Source: Cephalopachus bancanus (Eukaryota; Chordata; Mammalia; Primates; Tarsiidae). From it: a stretch of 64,000 nucleotides of DNA. The stretch covers positions 5,580,001 through 5,644,000 of the forward strand of contig JAPVLO010000056.1 in NCBI GenBank assembly GCA_027257055.1. The letters run 5' to 3'. Shown piece after piece: positions 12,434-24,072 of this stretch. A model generated the notes under the pieces. That model did no database searches. It saw only the letters and a list, made by a program, of their open reading frames with translations, and was not told where the DNA came from. A program made the position numbers and the translations under genes. Within the stretch, counting starts at the first letter, position 1, and each line of letters opens with the position of its first letter.

Positions 12434-12882
12434 ACTCATGTGCACAACACTCTATTTACAATAGCAAAAACATGGAACCAACCATGCTGTCCAGTGAAGC
12501 TGGACTGGATAAAAAAATGTGGTACATATATACAATGGAATATCATGTAGCCATAAAGAGGGACAGACATATGGACTTCACAGCAACTTGCATGGTTTTA
12601 GAGTCAATCATACTCAGTGATCTATCACCGAAACAAAGAACAGAGTTCCATATGTTCTCACTCATAAGCAGAACTTGAACAATTATCATAAGACTATAAG
12701 AAAGGGATTGGCAGTAGTGAGAAACTCAGGGGAGGGGGGTGGGATTGGCAGTTGAGGAAAACTGCTAGGGTAGGGAGGGGCATACCTCATCAACAAAGGG
12801 TACCTGCATAATCAACGTTGATATACCTAACCCTGAATTGTACCCCACATCTTTATAAAAAAAATTTAAAAAATAAAAAAAT
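12434..12882 (+). mobile_element. 5'-truncated L1, plus strand
   Basis: The last ~80 codons of ORF2 are followed by a 3' UTR ending GAATTGTACCCCACATCTTT and an A-rich tail. The translated ORF2 end contains the typical M-W-Y-I-Y-T-M-E-Y motif and ends shortly after Q-R-T-E-F-H-M-F-S. The 3' UTR carries two copies of a G-rich unit, GGGATTGGCAGT..GGAGGG. No convincing target-site duplication was found. Confidence 0.92.
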
Positions 12883-13975
12883 AACCCTGCCATAGAGGCT
12901 GAACTTCTTCTTTTGTACTGAATAGAACTGACCTGAACTTGAGCCAGTTCCCTGTAAATTCAAAGTCCCAAACATTTTCCATTATACCACACTGCATCCC
13001 TTTCCAGCTATGAAAGTGTATTGCTTTTTGGTCCAAATAACAAATGGACCTATTTTGGGTTGCATGGTAGTTGGTAATTCTGATGAGAATTATAGTGAGT
13101 GAACTCGGGAGAAGAATCGGCATCTAAACTCAAATTTATTTTGTAGCAAAGGTTACATTAGCAATCTATATATACATTCCTTATTACAGGATTGGGAACA
13201 AAGAAATCTCTCAGTAAACATTAGCTATTGTTTGAGCTGTTAGAATTTCAGAGAAGGAGTTCAGTCATTGTCAATGATATCTTTGTTTTCATAATATTTT
13301 GAGTCAAGTATTAGATTCCAGCATTTTTGTTGATGAATACTTTTGGTTGTGTAGATCAGCCTAAAAGTTCAGATTCTGGTGCACTATGCAGATATAAGTA
13401 AGCCAAAGCCACTGGTGAGGCATTCTGGCATACACAGGTTTAATTCTCTCAGAATTAAACCGAGAGAGTGGACACAATTGTCTGAAATAGGGGTGTCATT
13501 AGGACTCAGGCAGAAGAGCTCTGCTTGGAAGTCAAGTTAAATCTCTCTCTCTCTTCTACCCTCTACCCACTTCCAGCACTATCTATCCATCAGGAGAACA
13601 GGACTCTGAGATTTAAGGTTGTCCATATTTTTTTGCAAATTGGTCATTGCAATTACTTAAGAATAGATTGCTAGGTTTTTGCTGTTTATGCTTCTATGTG
13701 TTACTTTCCCTTCTACTGAAGGTTTTGGGGCATGCTTCCCCATATCTGACACCAAACACTGAAGGTTATTATTTATAAATAGCCCCACACTCAGTCTCTG
13801 GCTTATTCACAACCCCATATGCTCTGAAAGATTGGAAACAGTTCTTAATTTGTCTTCTTATCTCTGATATCATTTAAATAAGTCATGCCAGCTCCATGTC
13901 TCAAGATCTTCCACAAATCCCAAGGAAAATTAGAAGTACTCAATGTGACAAGCAAAATTCTTTATAATCAATCCT
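12883..13975. other. unassigned non-coding interval
   Basis: No gene or clear repeat. A short imperfect palindrome (TTAATTCTCTCAGAATTAA) lies at 13,440-13,458. Confidence 0.4.
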
Positions 13976-14260
13976 AATCACTTCTATGACCATCTCTCTT
14001 ATGATTTGTCTCTCCCTATCCAGTATCCAGGTGGCCATTGAATTTCTTATCATTCTCCACTCTGTGTATTCTGCTGTCAAGAATTCTCTTATTCCTTATG
14101 TTTGGTAATTCCTACTCATTTTTTCAAGACAAGACTCAAACATTCTAGCCTGCAGAAGCTGATCTTTCTCCTCAAAAGCCATACATGTAGCTGTTCCGGG
14201 CTTCCACCAAACTTTGCTAGGCTTCTGTCACATTGGTCCACACAGTTAGTTTCCTTTTAC
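13976..14260 (+). repeat. L2 LINE fragment
   Basis: Forward L2-like, including CAAGACAAGACTCAAACATT followed by AGCCTGCAGAAGCTGATCTT, equivalent to the 'caggtctcagctcaaatgtcac..gaagccttccctgacc' segment. Diverged. Confidence 0.5.
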
Positions 14261-14844
14261 TTTCTTTAACTAGAAGAGAGTTCTGGTGATATCTGAAGGA
14301 TCTTTTTTTGGAGGAATGAAGAGGTCAAAATGACTACTTGCCATGGAGCACTCTATCCTCCCCTGTGGCTCCAATATAAAATTTAACTTAGATATACCTT
14401 TTGCTAGGGGGTTCCCAAGACTGAGAGAGCCAAATTGGACCAGTTGGGTACCAGGACATAATGAATAAGGGGAAACTAGTTCCTTGGGACTGATTCTGAG
14501 TTCAATCGTACAGTTCTCCCCTGTACGATTTACTTCTAATCCACTTATTTCTCATGGCATCTATTTCAGATTTTCAGAGTGGGTAAGGATTCAGACAAAA
14601 ACCCTGCACAGAATAATCAGGGTGCATGTGGTTGGCATATTTTATGTTTTATTAGGAGCCTTCAGTGACAGAGTAGGCATTTGAGGTCCTGGCTGTATCA
14701 CAATTACACATTATAACACCTAACATATTGAATAGTATTTGTCTCTGTGTCTCTTTGTTAGACTGGGAGCTCTTTGTGTCGAGGGTTCAAAGAGCATATT
14801 TGGACCCTATGTCTTGTCCTGTGTAGATATAGCAGTGAAAAAGA

Positions 14845-15110
14845 GTGCAGTAAGCTTCGTGGCTAATCATGTAAACTTTGTAGGTAGTTCACTTAGGTTC
14901 AAATCTCATTTGTACCACTTAATGGGGTGTGACTTCAGGCTAGCTACATAAGCTTTCTGTGCCTGTTTCTTCATGCATACAGTGAGGATGATAACAGTAT
15001 CTTTTCTACATTGTTTTTAAGATGATCAAAAGAGCTAATATGTACAGAAAATCTGTACCTGGCACATAGTAGTCATTGAATACATATTACTTATAACCAT
15101 TTTTACTACT
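14845..15110 (+). repeat. MIR SINE
   Basis: Forward MIR with CTTAGGTTCAAATCTCATTT, GGGGTGTGACTTCAGGCTAG, TGCCTGTTTCTTCATGCATA and CCTGGCACATAGTAGTCATT. Confidence 0.8.
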
Positions 15111-15207
15111 CTGGGGCATAATATTTCATCATCATATAGCAGGCACTTAATAAATATAAACAAATAATTAAGCATTAGATGGCAAGTTTTTCAAGGCACT
15201 GTGTAAA

Positions 15208-15345
15208 TTGGTTTGAGGCAGGGTGGTATTCTAGAAAGAGCATGGATTGAGAGTCAGAATGACAAGTCTGAATTATAGCTCTGCCACCTTCTACTTTCAT
15301 TAACATGGACAAGTCATTTAATGTGTTTCGGCCTCAAGGATATCT
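15208..15345 (+). repeat. MIR SINE fragment
   Basis: Forward MIR 5' half with AGAAAGAGCATGGATTGAGA, AGCTCTGCCACCTTCTACTT and ACATGGACAAGTCATTTAAT. Confidence 0.7.
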
Positions 15346-15849
15346 TCTTTCATCCTGGGAGGAGGTGCTAATATTTTATTTTTGTCTCTGTACAATGTCT
15401 GGCTCCCTATTCTCTAGACAGTCATTTTCTTATAAACTGAAGCTTTGGGACAGGGACTGGTAGAGCAGAGAGAAACAAGAAATCTCAAACGACCAGGAAC
15501 TTTCAGGACTCCAGAAGTTTACTTTCTGAGCAGATACACTTTGCATGATTATGACTCAATTTTTGATGTGGGCATTGATTTTCATAAAATAGTAAAAAGA
15601 TAGGGTATTCCAACTTAGGGATTTCGGGCAAAATCTGTTAATTTTAATATATTTAGAAAAAAGGCCCGTTAATCTAGTTAACGCATCTAACATTTGAGAA
15701 TTAAAAGCATGTAGATATTTTAATTTCAACCATATGCAGAAATGTTAACAATCCCAAATAGTTGTTATTCTGGAATCTGTTTTGATGAAAAGATGAAACA
15801 GTCAAAAGTAGCTGGGGTCTGGGGCTGGGAGCAGGCAGTGGCTGGGCAA
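15346..15849. other. repeat-poor AT-rich interval
   Basis: No gene. A stretch near 15,540-15,740 is rich in TTAAT, TAATTTTAAT and GTTAAC motifs and contains no recognisable repeat. Confidence 0.35.
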
Positions 15850-15965
15850 GGCTTATTGAGCATTAATTTTATGCCAAGTCTGTTCATTGTCTGTCATTCT
15901 AACAACCACTCTGTTAGGCACGCTGTATATTAGGAAACTAGCATGAAATCACAGATCTGAAGAGC
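15850..15965 (-). repeat. MIR SINE fragment
   Basis: Reverse-complement MIR with TTATTGAGCATTAATTTTAT, TAACAACCACTCTGTTAGGC and TTAGGAAACTAGCATG. Confidence 0.6.
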
Positions 15966-16329
15966 AACAGTTTCAAATTCAGAAACAAGATTCATGCTGT
16001 TCCCGGTATACCACACAGGTCTAGGAAGGAGCAGCGGTGATTCTCAGAGTCTGATACATAGTAGGAACTCCATAAATATTTGTGGTGTGATGGATGGATA
16101 AATGGATAACAATAAATTCCCAACAAGGTAAAGCATGTTAAGAAGTCACAAGAAGCACAGAGAGCTTTAGGGAGTTTAGGGGGACCAAGTGTTTCATCTG
16201 CCAGGTTAAGCGCCCAGTGGCTGCGAGGAGAATGGGATCAAGTTCTACAAGTGCTGACTAAACCCACAGACATCTGTAAGAAAAGGAACAAGAGTTTCAG
16301 AACCTTCCCTCCAGCTCCATTTGCTGAGT

Positions 16330-16480
16330 TGACAAGTTAATTACTCAGCTATCAGGAGATAACTTGGTAGTGGTAACACGTGTAACTGTGTAATTATCAG
16401 GGGTTCCAGTAGTCGCTGTGTAATTATCAAGTAGTTTTCATGAGACAACATGTGTTTGCTTGTAAATATACAATTAAGCA
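16330..16480. other. repeat-free cluster of TAATTA-type motifs
   Basis: A ~150-bp stretch contains GTTAATTACTC, two near-identical copies of CTGTGTAATTATCA (16,385-16,398 and 16,416-16,429) and CAATTAAGC. These match the core recognised by many homeodomain proteins. A regulatory role is inference only. Confidence 0.3.
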
Positions 16481-16689
16481 GTGTCACCACCGCTAACTAT
16501 GAAACAAAACCAGCATCTGGCACTTAAAAGTACCAGCTGTGGGTTTCTACAATTAAACTTTTCTTTTAATAGGAGTAACTTTCTGAAAGGTTCCAAAGTC
16601 ACAAAAACCCACATAAACACATCCGGTACCACCGATTATTCTATCCCTTTGCCTAAAATGATAACTTCCAATTTTCCTATCATACTTTA

Positions 16690-16945
16690 AAAAATCTGGT
16701 ATATTCTTTAAGGTCAAGCTCAAATGCCAGCTCTTTTCCTTATAACTTGTAGATTCCTTTAAACAAGATGTAAATTCTGTTTCTCTAAACATCTTCCCAT
16801 CTCTTGTAACTTTGAACACATTCTACCTTGATGGGAATCTGGGGAATATTCATCCATCAGTTATACTACAAATGTTTACTGAACCCCCATTTATATGTCA
16901 GGCTTATGCTAAGCAAGGAGAATTCAGTCATTGACAAAGTAGATA
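16690..16945. repeat. L2-related fragments
   Basis: AAGGTCAAGCTCAAATGCCA resembles the forward L2 segment. About 20 bp past its end, ATGTTTACTGAACCCCCATT begins an L2/MIR-like stretch in reverse orientation. A 149-codon open frame at 16,828-17,277 runs through this and has no domain, so I do not call it a gene. Confidence 0.45.
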
Positions 16946-17724
16946 TGGCCGCTGCAGCCAAAACTACAAAATGGGAGAAAAACATATATATGCAAATGGT
17001 TACAGTTGCGATAAATTTTTCAAAAGAAGAAGCCAAGACTAGTGTTTTGACAAAATTGCTTGAAGGTGATAGCTCCATGTCTTCTTTCCTCATTTGCTCC
17101 ATAATTATTAATTTAGCATATACTTTGTGCTGTTTGCTATATTGTATGCTAGACAGATATTGTCCCTGTTTTTATAAACTCAAGATGTCTAACTCAGGAT
17201 CTGGCCCTCATCAAATATTTGGTGCATATTTTTTCTTTCCAATGATGTCAGCTTGCATCCTTATATATATGTATTAATATGTTTACCTTTATTTTGTCCA
17301 GGAAAATCTAGTGATGTGTATTTATGAATATTATCATAGAGTATAGATATTATTACTGGTCACATAAGATATTGCCCCAGAAGTGAAAACTTAGATTTAT
17401 AATTTGCTATTATATTTTCTTAAAATTTCCCTAATTATTGTAAAACTCCCTGGAGAAAATTAAGAAAATATACAAAAATATAAAGACTAAAATAATCATG
17501 CAAAAATTCTCCTTTCAGAGGGACCAGTTAGCATTCATTTTCTCCCTGATTTTTTTCCCCCAAAGGCAATTTGGTAATTTTAAAGGTAGAAATTTTGTGT
17601 TCTCCCTTTTTCACTTAGTAGTGCCCAAGCATTTCCCCATGTTATCAAAATTCATCTCAATTTTTATTCTGTTGTATTCCAGCATCAATGTTCCATAATT
17701 CTTAAGCATTTTCTGATGTTTGAA

Positions 17725-18045
17725 GATATCATTCATTCATTTCATGTCTATTTGTTTAGTTACTACTTTTTTTCAGTACTGTTCTGGGTACTTAAAATAT
17801 AGTAAAAATTGAAACTGAGAAGGACTCATAAGATCTTTACATCTTGGAAGATAGATAATAAACGAAAAAGTAAAAGTAACTGTATACTTTTTGGCAGATG
17901 ACGTGAGATAAAAGAAAGGTAAGAGAATAGAAAGCACAGAGAGAGGTGCCATTTTTTGATAGAGTAGTTGATTGGCACTGTTAAGGCATTTGAGTAAGAC
18001 CTGGAGGAGATGGACTTCACCAAGCAGAAAGTTGGGGCAACAGAA
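17725..18045 (-). repeat. L2 LINE 3' fragment
   Basis: The plus strand begins ATCATTCATTCATTTCATGT, the reverse complement of the L2 3' tail. A GTACTGTTCTGGGTACTTAA segment, AGATAGATAATAAACGAAAA, and the typical 'gatgg..accttggaggag' region (GAGTAAGACCTGGAGGAGAT) follow. The mariner that follows begins where this fragment ends. Confidence 0.7.
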
Positions 18046-18049
18046 GAAA

Positions 18050-19155
18050 GAGTATGCGGTCTGACATTTAAATTCACAAACTGGTCCTAGCAAAAGTGCT
18101 ACATACCTCATTGCTGAATATCACTACAGTCATCTTCGAAGTACTCCCCATTGGGAAGCTATGCACTTATGATAGCACCTAGTCCACCTGGCAAAGCAAT
18201 TTGGAATTCTTTTTCTGGAATGACCATCAGAGTGGTCATTGTATCACCCCTGATGTCCTGAATCTCATCAAATGTCTTTCAATAGTTTCTTTATTTTCAG
18301 ATAAACAAAAAGTCACTGGGGGCCAGATATAGTGAGTAGGGAAGGTATTCCAATACAGTTATTTGTTTACTGGTTCACAGACAGTGTTGTGTGACCTGGG
18401 TGCATTGTGATACAAGAGCTCCTTTGGGACCATTTTTGCCTGCACTTTTCTCATGCCAAGATTTTCAGTTTTCTGCTTTTTTATTGATGTTTATTTGGTC
18501 TGCTATGCTTCTCACAGTCAGTTGACTATATTTTGCAGTGTTTTCTTCAGTTCTGCTTGTTACTGACCATCCTGACCTCTTTATCAGTGATGCTTTCTCT
18601 CCCTTCAGAAAAACATTTAATCCATTTTTTTTTACACTGCCATTTTCTTCATGCATTATCCCCATAAACTTGGACTAACATGTCCCTGATTTCATTTCCA
18701 TTCTTGCCAGGTTTAACAAGAAATTTAATGTTTGTTAATTGCTCTATTCAAGCTCCAATATTCTCATGATGGCACACAAAAACATGCAACAACAATAATA
18801 AATGCCACTCAGCAAGACACTGCCACATATCAACATGAACACAGCTCTGAGATACTGATATACCAATATTATGAAACCTTATCAAGTTGTTTGCACAGTG
18901 CTGCCAATGTAAGCACATGGTAGCAAGTTTGTGAGCTTAATTGTATGACTACAGCTTTGTATGAGAGCAGCTCTGATGGCCATTCCAGAAAAAGAGTTCC
19001 AAAATTGCTTTGACAGGAGGACTAGGTACTGACCTTGGTGCATAGCTTCTCAAGGGGAGTACTTTGAAGGTGTCTGTAGCGATATTCAACAGTGAGGTAT
19101 GTAGCACTTTTTCCTAGGATGAGTTTGTGACCTTAATTGTCAGACCTCATAGTAT
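18050..19155. mobile_element. degenerate Tc1/mariner element with very long inverted ends
   Basis: The first ~190 bp (from about 18,050) and the last ~190 bp (to about 19,155) are inverted copies of each other. GTCTGACATTTAAATTCACA on the left pairs with GTCTGACAATTAAGGTCACA when the right end is read in reverse, and the match continues through AAAAGTGCTACATACCTCA, AGTACTCCCC, GAAGCTATGCAC and CTTTTTCTGGAATG.CCATCA. Read outwards, both ends include codons for the mariner transposase C-terminus. The minus strand in between holds a transposase with its middle missing. It is either one element with unusually long inverted repeats or two elements head to head. Confidence 0.8.
18130..18665 (-). 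pseudogene. mariner transposase remnant
   Basis: Minus-strand frames show an N-terminal helix-turn-helix part (open frame 18,465-18,665, with T-S-R-T-E-E-N followed by L-T-V-R-S-I-A-D-Q-I-N-I-N-K). Directly after it (18,360-18,430) comes the C-terminal catalytic region that begins around H-N-A-P, a decayed form of the H-D-N-A-P-A-H motif. The C-terminus ends at about 18,130 in the inverted-repeat arm. The central domain with the first catalytic aspartate is absent. Frameshifts and stops separate the pieces, so it is inactive. The family resembles the mammalian mariners whose transposase carries the L-T-V-R-x-I-A-D-E motif. Confidence 0.7.
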
Positions 19156-19159
19156 ACCT

Positions 19160-20055
19160 GGTAAAAGATTTACAATATATACAAGGTATATATTTTCAAA
19201 TGTAAAAGATTTGTGGATACTGATAAGCAAAATTACTAATAGCCTAGCAGATATTTGGGAAAAGTACATGAAGACCTTAAAATAAAAAACAGTTAAAAAA
19301 GATATTAAAATCTTTCATCACAAAAGTAATCAACTACAAAAAACCAAAACACAAGCAAGAAGATACCTTCCCTATTCCCCTCCCAACATACTCCCCTTTA
19401 GCAATCTAAGGGTGTCAGGTAAGAGTGCAGAGAATATATATTTAAGCACTACTGCAGAATAAGCAGATGAACTCTGTGTAGCAAGAACTTTGGAATTATG
19501 TTTCCTGTGACCCAGTAACTCCACTCCCTGTGATATTTGTTCCAGCATTAGCTAGAAGGCAGAAGAACAGCAACAGACTTTGGTGTCCAACCATGAGCTA
19601 GATTCACTCAGCTGAAAACTTCTCTGAGGTATTTTTTGATTTATAGTTGAATCACATACATAAACATTAATGATATTCTGTCTTATGTTGTTCTATGATT
19701 TCTTGACTGTACTAGGTCTGTCCTCCCAGTCAGTCACATATCATTCATACGACAGCACCTTTCCACTTAATACCTGCCTAGATCTTCTAAACTACAACTT
19801 GGAAATTGACCCGTGGTTGCTGGTTCCTCTCCTTGTTCCCAAAATATCACCCTGTTGGCAGGTAATCTCTTATTAGAATTAAGGTAGACAGTGGGTGTTG
19901 GGCTCCCATCTACATGAGAATATGTATCTTTCTTACTTCTGAGCCATGAGGCTCTAGCATTCCAGTGTTTGTAAATTCACATGGATGAAACCACCACTAA
20001 CCTAGATAGGCAAGCTAGAAATTTTGATACCTCTCTACACGCTCCTCACCCATCT
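19160..20055. other. unassigned AT-rich interval
   Basis: No gene or named repeat was identified. The open frames are short. Confidence 0.4.
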
Positions 20056-20402
20056 AATCCATCAACAATTTCCAGTGACTTTCATCTCCTTAAATGTATT
20101 CCTTCTGTTTAACTCTAATTACTACCTGACTCTGTTCTATTGTCGTTTCTTTTATTTTTTCTTTTATTTTTTCATCATTTCTTTTCTAGATAGCTTTCTA
20201 ACAGGATCTGCCTACCTCCACTCACACATTTCTTTATTCTCCACATTGTGGCTGGAAAAAAAATTTAAATGCAGATCCAAGTGTGTGGTTCCCTGCTCAA
20301 AACTGTTCAGTGGCCCACCATTAATGTAGATAAAAGTCATGACTTTCATCCAACAACTTTTGATTTGCCTCCACCTTCCTCTCCAATCCACTTCATACCA
20401 AT
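20056..20402 (+). repeat. L2 LINE, left part of a copy split by L1
   Basis: Forward L2 with CCCTGCTCAAAACTGTTCAG then TGGCCCACCATTAATGTAGA, equivalent to 'ctgctcaaaaccctccaatggcttcccat'. L2 similarity resumes beyond the full-length L1 (from about 28,721), which indicates that the L1 landed inside this element. Confidence 0.6.
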
Positions 20403-20415
20403 CTATCTTGTAGTC
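20403..20415. repeat. left target-site duplication of the full-length L1
   Basis: CTATCTTGTAGTC here matches CTATCTTGTGGTC at 28,708-28,720 at 12 of 13 positions. These flank the entire nested L1 block. Confidence 0.85.
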
Positions 20416-20700
20416 TTTTTTTTTTTTGAGTTGGAGTCTCACTCTGTCACCCAGACTGGAGTACAGTGGCCGCTCCTGGCCACCGCAGCCTCACCTGCTG
20501 GGCTCTGGTGATCCTTCCGCCTCAGTCTTCCGAGTAGCCGGAATTACAGGCGTGCGCTACCACGCCCGGCTGATTTTTTGATTTATTGTAGAGATGAGGT
20601 CTTGCTGCCCAGGTGGGTCTCGAACCCGCGGGCTCAGGCAGTCCACTCACCTCAGCCTTCCAAAGGTGCGGGATTGCAGGCTGAAATACCGAGCCCGGCT
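20416..20700 (-). mobile_element. Alu inserted in the L1 poly(A) tail
   Basis: Dimeric Alu in reverse: T-run 20,416-20,427, then GAGTTGGAGTCTCACTCTG, ending GAGCCCGGC. GTC followed by twelve T is repeated exactly on both sides (20,413-20,427 and 20,701-20,715). The Alu therefore went into the junction between the L1 target duplication and the L1 tail. It belongs to the same strepsirrhine-like Alu type as the others but has lost several CpGs. Confidence 0.92.
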
Positions 20701-22509
20701 GTCTTTTTTTTTTTTAATCAATATTTTTTATTATGATATTGTGGGTTACAGTTAAGGGTTAGGTATACAAATATGCTTCGTTCAGGCACCCTTGTTGATA
20801 AGAGGTGTCTCCCCATCCCCAGACAGATATTTACTACCGTTAATCCCATCTCCCTTCCCCTCCCCCCATAGTTTCCCACCACTGTCAGTTATTTTCTTAT
20901 AGTACTACGTTGGATGTTCAAGGTCCACTATATGAGTAAGAACATGTGATACTCAGATCTTTGTTTCTGTGAGAGATCACTCAGTATTATAGACTCCAGT
21001 TCCATCCAGGTTGCTACAAAATTCATGATTTTGTTCTTTTTTATGGCTGCATAGTATTCCATTGTGTATATGTACCACATTTTTTAATCCAGTCCTCTTT
21101 TGATGGACAGCATGGTTGCTTCCAGGTTCTTGCTATTTTGAACAATGCTGCGATAAACATACATGTCCAGGTATCTTTTTGATAGAGTGATTTGAGTTCT
21201 TTAGGGTATATTCTCAGTAGGGGGATTGCAGGATCATATAGGATGTCAACATTTAGAGCTTTTAGGAATCACCATACTGTTTTCCACAGAGGTTGTACTA
21301 GGTTGCACTCCCACCAACAGTGTACAAGTGTTCCCTTATTGCCACACCCTCTCCAGCAACTGTTATTTTTTGAGTTATTGATAATTGCCATTCTGATTGG
21401 AGTTAGGTGGTATCTCAGTGTGGTTTTGATTTGCATCTCCCTGATGATTAGTGAGGTTGAACATTTCTTCATGTGTCTGTTGGCTGCTTGGATGTCTTCC
21501 TTTGTGAAGTGTCTGTCCATATCTTTTGCCCATTTTATAAGAGGGTTGTTTGTTTTTTTCTTTTCAGCACGTTTGAGTTCCTTGTAGATCCAAGATGTTA
21601 AGTGTTTGTCAGACCTGGAGTTGGCAAATACTTTTTCCCAGTCTGTAGGCTGTCTCCCTGCTCTCTTGATGGTTTCTTTGACTTTGCAGAAGCTTGCCAG
21701 TTTAATGAGGTCCCACTTGTCTATCTTATCTCTTATGGCCTGTGGGTTTCGGGTTTTGTTCAGGAATTGGATGCCAGTTCCAATTTCCATGAGGGTATGT
21801 CCTTCGTTTTCTAAGGTTCTTATGGTTTGAAGTTTTACATTTAGGTCTCTGATCCATTTAGAGTTAATTATTGTGTATGGGGATAGACAGGGGTCCTGTT
21901 TCAATCTTCTTCATGTGGTCAGCCAGTTTTCACAGCACCATTTACTGAATAGGTTCACCTCTCCCCAGTGGTAGGTGGTGGAGGCTTTGTCAAAGATGAA
22001 TTGGTTGAGAAATTGAGGTTTTGCTTCTGGAATCTCAATTCTATTCCATTGGTCTATATGCATGTTCCTGTACCAATACCAAGCTGTTTTGATTATTGTA
22101 ACTTTATAGTAAAGTTTGAAGTCTGGTAATGTGTTACCACCTGCTTTTTTTTTTTTTTGCTGAGGATTGTTCTGGCTATTCTTGGTCGTTTGTGTTTCCA
22201 TATGAATTCCTGTGTTGTTTTTTCTAGGTCTGAGAAGAATGTTGCTGGTAATTTGATGTATTGCATTAAATCTGTAGATTGCCTTAGGTAAGATGGACAT
22301 CTTCAAATGTTGATTCTTCCAATCCATGAGCATGGGATATTTTTCCACTTGTTTGTGTCATCATTGATTTCTTTGAGAAGTGTTTTGTAGTTTTCATTGT
22401 AAAGGTCTTTCACGTTTCTGGTTAGGAAGATGCCAAGGCATTTCATTTTTTGTGTGGCTATTTTGAATGGAATTGTGCTTTTAATTTGGGTTTCTGTTTA
22501 TTTATTATT

Positions 22510-22797
22510 ATTATTATTATTTTTGAGTTGGAGTCTCACTCTGTCACCCAGACTGGAGTGCAGTGGCCGCTCCCGGCTACCGCAGCCTCGACCTGCTGGG
22601 CTCCGGTGATCCCTCTGCCTCAGCCTTCCGAGTAGCCGGAATTACAGGCGCGCGCTACCACGCCCGGCTGATTTTTTATTTATTGTAGAGATGAGGTCTT
22701 GCTGCCCAGGCGGGTCTCGAACCTGCGGGCTCAGGCAATCCACTCACCTCAGCCTCCCAAAGGCGCGGGATTACAGGCTGAGCCACCAAGCCCGGCG
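22510..22797 (-). mobile_element. Alu inside L1 ORF2
   Basis: Reverse dimeric Alu preceded by an ATT-repeat tail. It retains many CpG sites, for example GGCGCGCGCTACCACGCC. A 15-bp exact duplication, TGTTTATTTATTATT, flanks it at 22,495-22,509 and 22,798-22,812. It lies in the same orientation as the host L1, between the reverse-transcriptase and C-terminal segments of ORF2. Confidence 0.95.
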
Positions 22798-24072
22798 TGT
22801 TTATTTATTATTGGTATAAAGAAATGTGATTGTCTTTTGCACATTATTTTATATCCTGATACTTTCCCAAAGTCCTTATCAGTGTAAGAAAGTTTTTGAC
22901 AGATTCTCTTGGGTTTTCAAGGTATATGATCATGCCATCTGCAAAGAGAGAGCTCCTCTTTTTCTATTTGAATACCCCTGATTGCCTTCTCTTCTCTGAT
23001 TGCTCTAGCCAGGACTTCCAATACTATATTGAACAGGAGGGGTGAGAGTGGGCATCCTTGTCTTGTTCCAGTTTTCAGCGGAAATGATTCCAGTTTTTGT
23101 TCGTTTAGGAGTATGCTGGCTGTGGGTTTCTCGTAGATGGCTTTTACTATTTTGAGGTATGTTTCCTGTATGCCTCGCTGTTCGAGGGTTTTTATCAAGA
23201 AGTGGTGCTGAATTTTATCAGAAACTTTTTCTGCATCTAATGGTATAATCGTGTGGTTTTTGTTTTGACATCTGTTGATGTATTTAATTACATTTATGGT
23301 TTTACGAATGTTGAACCAGTCTTGCATCCCAGGGATGAAGCCTACTTGGCCATGATGGATGATTTTTGAGATGTGTTGTTGAATCTGGTTCGCTAGGATC
23401 TTGTTGAGAATTTCAGCATCTATGTTCATCAAAGATATTGGCCTGTAGTTTTCTTTCTTTGTTGGGTCTTTACCTGGCTTGGGTATTAATGTGATGTTAG
23501 CTTCATAAAATGATTTGGGGAGAGTTCCGTCTTTCTCAATCACCTGGAATACCTTCAGTAGGATTGGTATAAGCTCCTCCTTAAATGTCTTGTAGAATCT
23601 GTTAGAAAGCCATCTGGTCCAGGGCTTTTTTTTGTAGGTAGTTTTCTTATTACGTAGTCAATTCCCTTGATTGTTATTGGTCTATTTAGGGTCTCAATTT
23701 CTTCTTGTTTCAACCTAGGCAGGTTGTGTGATGACAGAAAGTCCTCCATTTTTGAAAGGTTTTCAAGTTTGTTTCTATACAAGTGTACATAGTAGTCTCT
23801 AATGATCTTTTGTATTTCTTCAGGGTCAGATGTGACTTCATCTTTTGTGTTCCTGATTGTGTTTATTTGGGCTTTTTTCTCTCTTTTTCTTGGTCATTCT
23901 AGCTAGGGGACCATTGATCTTGTTTATCCTTTTGAAGAACCAGCTTTTTGTTTCAATGATTTTTTGTTTTATCTTTTTGTCTTCTATGTTCTGGATTTGG
24001 GTTTTTATTTTGGTGATCTGGATTCTTCTGCTGAAATTAGAGTTTTTGTGGTCTTGCTTTTCCAGCTTTTTT

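Noticed and set aside
13435..13465. Small palindrome TTAATTCTCTCAGAATTAA as a possible terminator or operator
   Set aside because: There is no bacterial context and no flanking gene. It is likely a chance or decayed repeat feature.
16828..17277. 149-codon open frame on the plus strand
   Set aside because: It overlaps L2/MIR-like fragments, has no recognisable domain, no splice or promoter context, and codon use typical of random AT-rich DNA.
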